A stretch of DNA of 33,197 nt, taken from contig CAKPAL010000005.1 in the NCBI GenBank assembly GCA_934132925.1, positions 1 through 33,197 on the forward strand, written 5' to 3'. The DNA comes from an uncultured Bacilli bacterium (GTDB lineage: Bacteria > Bacillota_I > Bacilli_A > RF39 > UBA660). Of the stretch, positions 29,825-33,197 are shown piece by piece. Position 1 is the stretch's first letter; the number at the start of each line of letters is the position of its first letter. Both the position numbers and the translations under genes were made by a program. Below the pieces are notes generated by a model. The model worked only from the letters and a program-made list of their open reading frames with translations. It did no database searches and was not told the DNA's origin.

Positions 29825-30814
29825 TTACTTATAATAACATTTTATTATTTTGTCAAAATATTCATATATTGATTTTAATAGTTCATTATTAGTATAATAC
29901 TCACCATGATAATTTATTCTTCCATAAAATAAATCTTTAATATCATTTGTAACATTTTCTTTTACTCCAATACTTGTTACTATTTCATTAAACATATAAA
30001 GCGTGTATGTTATCTGCCTTATTCGTGAATTTTTCAATTTATTAGTTCTCATTTCTTTTTTGATACCACAAAAATTTAAGTAATTAATCACTTTATAATC
30101 AGGTGAATATTGATTATCTTTCTTATCAAGTTCACATAACACGCAAGAATTATGTGCAACTGCATTTCTTAGTTTTACTATTTCCCTTAGAATAAATACA
30201 TTTTTACTTTCTTCTGCTAGTTTGTATTCTTTAGAGAAAAAATCATAAAAATTTACTAGTTCTCCAAATGTAATAACTTCAAGGAATTCCCATATAGGTA
30301 TATTTTCCAATTTCTTATCTTTATCAATGTCATATTTAGAAAATATTTTTTGATAATAATCGCTTCCTACTTTTTTAAATATACTATTATGTACTTTTTT
30401 TGGAAATTTATCGTCGTTAAAATCTTTTTCTAAATACATATTTACTATTCTATATCCATCTTCTTCGTTTATATCTTCTATTAAATTTAATATTCTAATT
30501 TTTAAATAATGTTCAATATCTATTATCATTTTAAATAAAACTAATCTTACCCTATGATCAATAATCGCTAAATCTTTAAGATATGCGAAATTTAAATCAA
30601 CATATTTATCTACAAACTTTCCATTAATTAAATATCTTTCAAAATTATGTTTATAAGATGTTAAGTTATAATAGTTATTGTTGTCTTTTAAATATTTTTC
30701 TGCTTCTTGTTCTGATATTAGTTCAAACTTAATATTTTTATTTTTTAGATATGGAACCATATCTGTTATTTTTAACATAGGTTTTAATGTTTCTATATTA
30801 TTACCATTAATCAT
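29825..30814 (-). CDS. Abi_2 (AbiD/AbiF) family HEPN protein, candidate phage-defence toxin
   Basis: Abi_2 proteins stop phage growth by abortive infection; they carry a HEPN-type fold seen in many toxin RNases. The 329-residue protein shows YNLTSYKHNFERYL (family: YF.ISGY), a helix with DLAIIDHRVRLVLFKMIIDIEHYLKIRI (family D..LR......IE..LR), the NIPIWEFLEVITFGELVNFY block and the HEPN motif RNAVAH (216-221) in LREIVKLRNAVAHNS. It is soluble. AAGGTGAATCGAT precedes ATG 30814 and an extended -10 promoter lies upstream. A small RNA gene follows directly. The RNase activity is inferred from family and motif only. Confidence 0.85.
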   Translation of the reverse strand: MINGNNIETLKPMLKITDMVPYLKNKNIKFELISEQEAEKYLKDNNNYYNLTSYKHNFERYLINGKFVDKYVDLNFAYLKDLAIIDHRVRLVLFKMIIDIEHYLKIRILNLIEDINEEDGYRIVNMYLEKDFNDDKFPKKVHNSIFKKVGSDYYQKIFSKYDIDKDKKLENIPIWEFLEVITFGELVNFYDFFSKEYKLAEESKNVFILREIVKLRNAVAHNSCVLCELDKKDNQYSPDYKVINYLNFCGIKKEMRTNKLKNSRIRQITYTLYMFNEIVTSIGVKENVTNDIKDLFYGRINYHGEYYTNNELLKSIYEYFDKIIKCYYK

Positions 30815-30840
30815 ATCGATTCACCTTCTTTTTATTTACT

Positions 30841-30849
30841 ATTATAACA
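30841..30849 (-). promoter_or_regulatory. Extended -10 promoter of the Abi_2 gene
   Basis: Minus strand TG-T-TATAAT, hexamer at 30841-30846, about 27 bases before the ATG. The -35 is poor. Confidence 0.5.
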
Positions 30850-30876
30850 TATCAATTTTAATTAATTAAGACTTTT

Positions 30877-30922
30877 TATAAAAGTAAATAACATAGATTA
30901 ATCTACATTATTTACTTTTATA
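30877..30922. terminator. Perfect 15-bp hairpin between the 31030 and Abi_2 genes
   Basis: TATAAAAGTAAATAA (30877-30891) and TTATTTACTTTTATA (30908-30922) pair perfectly around a loop holding TAGATTAATCTA. Its AT-only character and U-rich 3' arm fit a terminator of the minus-strand S41/31030 operon. Confidence 0.5.
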
Positions 30923-30974
30923 GTACTTACATATTTAATATTCTAGCATAATATAGTAACTTCTATGATTGATT

Positions 30975-31037
30975 TTAGTTTGACTTTTCTAATTCTTCTA
31001 TAAACTTATCTTTTAACTCTGGATATATATTATTTTC
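30975..31037 (-). pseudogene. Out-of-frame C-terminal tail of the gene at 31030
   Basis: Overlapping the end of the 31030 gene in another frame is an open stretch of 20 codons reading ENNIYPELKDKFIEELEKSN, then TAA. It has no start of its own, and its charged helix looks like a natural protein end following DGKVIR. It suggests a one-base frameshift (real or a sequencing error) that shortened the upstream gene. Confidence 0.35.
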
Positions 31038-31878
31038 TTATTACTTTACCATCTAGATTACATATATAACAATTGGGTAATAGAATCTTTATTTCTTTCA
31101 AAATATTATTATTATTTTCATATTTTCTTCCAACTAAAATACCTTCGATTAAATTTGATGGTATTCCAAACAGAATAGCGCTTTCACGATTAGTAAAAAA
31201 ATCATCTTTATTTTTTCTATCTTTAATAAATTTTTCATAGTAATTAGGATTAATAAAGTCCTTAACATCATTATCATTGATTGTATCACTATTTAGAATA
31301 TCTCCTTTTAGCAAACTTTTAATGTTTTTGTTATTTCCATTAAAAATAATTCCTATTTGAATCCTATCTTGTACTAAACTTGGCATGAATCTTGCTTCTT
31401 TGGTCTGCTCCAACATCCACATGTGGCAATCAATGCTATTTGTTATTTTAATAATATTATTCATTTGATCATAAGGAATTACTGATGTTTTTATTTCTTG
31501 TGTATCTATACCATTTTTAAAAATTCCATTATATAAAATTGTTCCTCCAGAATAATAATTTATATAATCTTTTAATAAATAATCTTGCTTTAAATTCCAT
31601 ACTCCAACGGCACCTAAATATTTTGATAATCTACTATCAGTAAATATGTTTGACATTAGACCATCATTTACGATCGATATTAAACCATCAATATTCTTAT
31701 ATGTTCCATGTAACAGGGTTCCTTTTAATAATTTAACATCATCACCTACTTCATATTTATGTTTATCAAGTTTATATGATTTTGCTTCATAAAATTTATT
31801 TATTTGTTCTATCATTATTTTTTTAGAACTATCAGATAATTTTTCATCAACTATTTTTATATAATCTTCTTTCTTCAC
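31030..31878 (-). CDS. Unknown protein with an HGT motif, possibly ADP-ribosyltransferase-like
   Basis: This 282-residue soluble protein is not firmly recognised. The segment VKLLKGTLLHGTYKNIDGLISIVNDGLMS resembles the first strand and helix of ADP-ribosyltransferase folds (L.HGT......I...GL), and a late NRESAILFGIPSNLIEGILVGRK supplies a candidate catalytic Glu. The pattern is suggestive, not proof. It starts with GTG at 31878, two bases after the stop of the S41-like gene, with GGGAG upstream, so the two are coupled. Its end may be truncated by a frameshift (see 30975-31037). Confidence 0.5.
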   Translation of the reverse strand: MKKEDYIKIVDEKLSDSSKKIMIEQINKFYEAKSYKLDKHKYEVGDDVKLLKGTLLHGTYKNIDGLISIVNDGLMSNIFTDSRLSKYLGAVGVWNLKQDYLLKDYINYYSGGTILYNGIFKNGIDTQEIKTSVIPYDQMNNIIKITNSIDCHMWMLEQTKEARFMPSLVQDRIQIGIIFNGNNKNIKSLLKGDILNSDTINDNDVKDFINPNYYEKFIKDRKNKDDFFTNRESAILFGIPSNLIEGILVGRKYENNNNILKEIKILLPNCYICNLDGKVIRK

Positions 31879-31880
31879 TT

Positions 31881-33089
31881 TTATTTTCTCCCTATTCTAT
31901 TTATATCTCTAAATTCTTTAAAATAATTAACTGCTTCAGCCATTTGTTTATCATACTCATTTATAATATCTTCTTTAGTTAAATATACATATTTATCTGG
32001 ATGTAATAATACTGGTTCAAGTAATTCTTTTTTATTATTGAAATAGGTATTAAATTCATCTTTTTCATAACCAGTAAGTGATAATTCTTTATCATAATAC
32101 CAATATGTGGAACTACTAGTTACTCTTAGATTTAATTTATCGATATCTAAATTACTAGGACAATTCCCGAAACAATTTAAACTTGTTCCTATATCTGTTC
32201 CTATTATATAGGCTCCTATTTTCTTTAGTTCTACTAATGCCATGCGACCACTAGAAAAAACATATTCATTTACTAGTGTTACTACATTTTTATCTTTAAG
32301 AAAATTTATTAATGGTTTTATTACTGATGAACTACCACCACCATTATATCTTAAGTCAATTATATAATTTTTTATATTGCTTTCTTCTTTTAATTTTGAA
32401 ATTAGTTGTTCCATTTTTTCTTTATCTCTGCAGGAATTATAATGGATAATACAACAATCATTAATAACTTCTGTGGAGTAGTTTTCTGGAAAGTGTACAC
32501 TATAAAATTCTGGTAAATTATTTATATTAAAAGTAATATCTTCTTTTTCATTATTATCATTTAAAATAGTATAGATAAATTCTTCAGTATTATTTTCAAT
32601 ACTTGGTAATGATTTTAAAACATTTACATCAGATAAAAATGACTGAATCATTACTGATAAATGTTCTTTTGTTGAGTAACAAATAATCTCTTCTAATTCA
32701 CATAATATTCTTTGTATATCTATATTATTTATTTTCAATAACTTACCACCTATTAATTTTTTATAAATTGGTGTGATTTTTGTAATATAAAGACTATTTT
32801 CTTCTACTGTAAAATCTATTGGTATGTATATATTTTCTTTAAAACTTACTTTAGTATGCGAATCGTATCTACCAAGCATAAATCTTATTAATAATGAAGT
32901 TATATAATAAATGTCAAATTCATCATATTCATTTTCACTTAATAGTTCATTTATCTTTTCTTTTAATTCTTTTTTAGTATGAAAAAAATATAATCCAGGA
33001 TGACCATTAAACTTTGAATCTCCATTTTCAATAAAATCAAATATTTTTATTAGATAGTCCTCTGCTTCTTTTTTATTTAGTTTAAACAT
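31881..33089 (-). CDS. S41-like peptidase family protein, cytoplasmic
   Basis: This 402-residue protein has a C-terminal S41 (tail-specific protease) pattern: NYIIDLRYNGGGSSSVIKPLINFL, VTLVNEYVFSSGRMALVELKKIGAYIIGTDIGTS. The Ser in FSSG stands at the nucleophile position, but the following residue is Arg where many S41 enzymes have Glu. The N-terminal part (about 1-190) is unrelated helical sequence plus a possible PDZ-like stretch (ITPIYKKLIGGKLLKINNID). No signal peptide is seen, so it should stay in the cytoplasm. AGGAGG precedes ATG 33089. It forms a unit with the 31030 gene and probably with the gene upstream. Confidence 0.7.
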   Translation of the reverse strand: MFKLNKKEAEDYLIKIFDFIENGDSKFNGHPGLYFFHTKKELKEKINELLSENEYDEFDIYYITSLLIRFMLGRYDSHTKVSFKENIYIPIDFTVEENSLYITKITPIYKKLIGGKLLKINNIDIQRILCELEEIICYSTKEHLSVMIQSFLSDVNVLKSLPSIENNTEEFIYTILNDNNEKEDITFNINNLPEFYSVHFPENYSTEVINDCCIIHYNSCRDKEKMEQLISKLKEESNIKNYIIDLRYNGGGSSSVIKPLINFLKDKNVVTLVNEYVFSSGRMALVELKKIGAYIIGTDIGTSLNCFGNCPSNLDIDKLNLRVTSSSTYWYYDKELSLTGYEKDEFNTYFNNKKELLEPVLLHPDKYVYLTKEDIINEYDKQMAEAVNYFKEFRDINRIGRK

Positions 33090-33103
33090 TATTGCCTCCT
33101 AAT

Positions 33104-33197
33104 TTAGAAACTATCAATGCTTTTTATAAATTCATTTAAAGATTTATACCATTTATACATTCCTAGTTTTTTGTTTTGGTATTTAATTAAATCATCT
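33104..33197 (-). CDS. Unknown protein, 3' end only (partial)
   Basis: The window edge cuts a minus-strand gene. Its last 30 codons are open, reading DDLIKYQNKKLGMYKWYKSL and then NEFIKSIDSF, and end with TAA at 33104, 14 bases before the ATG of the S41-like gene. The codon use and Lys-rich helical sequence look genuine. No family can be named from this length. Confidence 0.6.
   Translation of the reverse strand, partial: DDLIKYQNKKLGMYKWYKSLNEFIKSIDSF

Overview
The window is very AT-rich Bacillota DNA (by eye under 30% GC). Standard stop codons are used: lspA ends in TGA, and the one tRNA-Trp has a CCA anticodon, so this is not the Mycoplasma code. Gram-positive translation and repair genes, a sortase B and three sporulation genes (sigG, gerQ, a ylmC/ymxH-type PRC-barrel gene) point to a spore-forming or formerly spore-forming member of the Bacilli or a Mollicutes-related gut lineage (RF39-like). 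The exact lineage is inferred, not shown.

Layout. 1-1065: the 5' end of a 16S rRNA gene leaving the window on the minus strand, with three tandem promoters behind it. 1066-6471: a mixed block with an Ntdp-type phosphatase, sortase B, tRNA-Trp, yidD, a membrane-only ABC transporter half, pduL, gerQ, lemA and a membrane protein. 6514-10731: a minus-strand run with ung, two orphan pilin-like proteins, lspA, rluD, sigG and ylmC. 10833-12115: a DUF192 gene and gpsA on the plus strand. 12122-22371: a long minus-strand run, in order of transcription rimP, nusA, rnpM, infB, three related unknown genes, rbfA, nrnA, truB, mutL, a small unknown gene and miaA. It joins translation initiation, ribosome assembly, RNA turnover, tRNA modification and mismatch repair. 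22717-24414: RNase J on the plus strand. 24415-25326: a gene-free stretch with a consensus minus-strand promoter, strong inverted repeats and hairpin repeats, read as a possible non-coding RNA gene. 25327-28764: two unknown proteins and an amidase with five LysM repeats. 28850-33197: an accessory stretch with a uracil-DNA-glycosylase-family protein, an Abi_2/HEPN protein with a small RNA-like gene directly downstream, a possible ADP-ribosyltransferase-like protein, an S41-like peptidase and the end of one more gene.

The most unusual items are four. (1) A family of hairpins with unrelated stems but a constant apical pattern (plus strand: stem, AC, variable, GG, stem) occurs as eleven units at five intergenic loci. 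(2) A compact transcription unit of about 65 nt, with its own promoter and terminator, lies just after the Abi_2 gene and could be its RNA partner. (3) A possible 600-nt structured RNA lies between rnj and the gene at 25327, with two interlocked 12-bp inverted repeats of equal spacing. (4) A hairpin upstream of sigG hides its ribosome binding site and contains a forespore-type promoter whose transcript would escape the hairpin.
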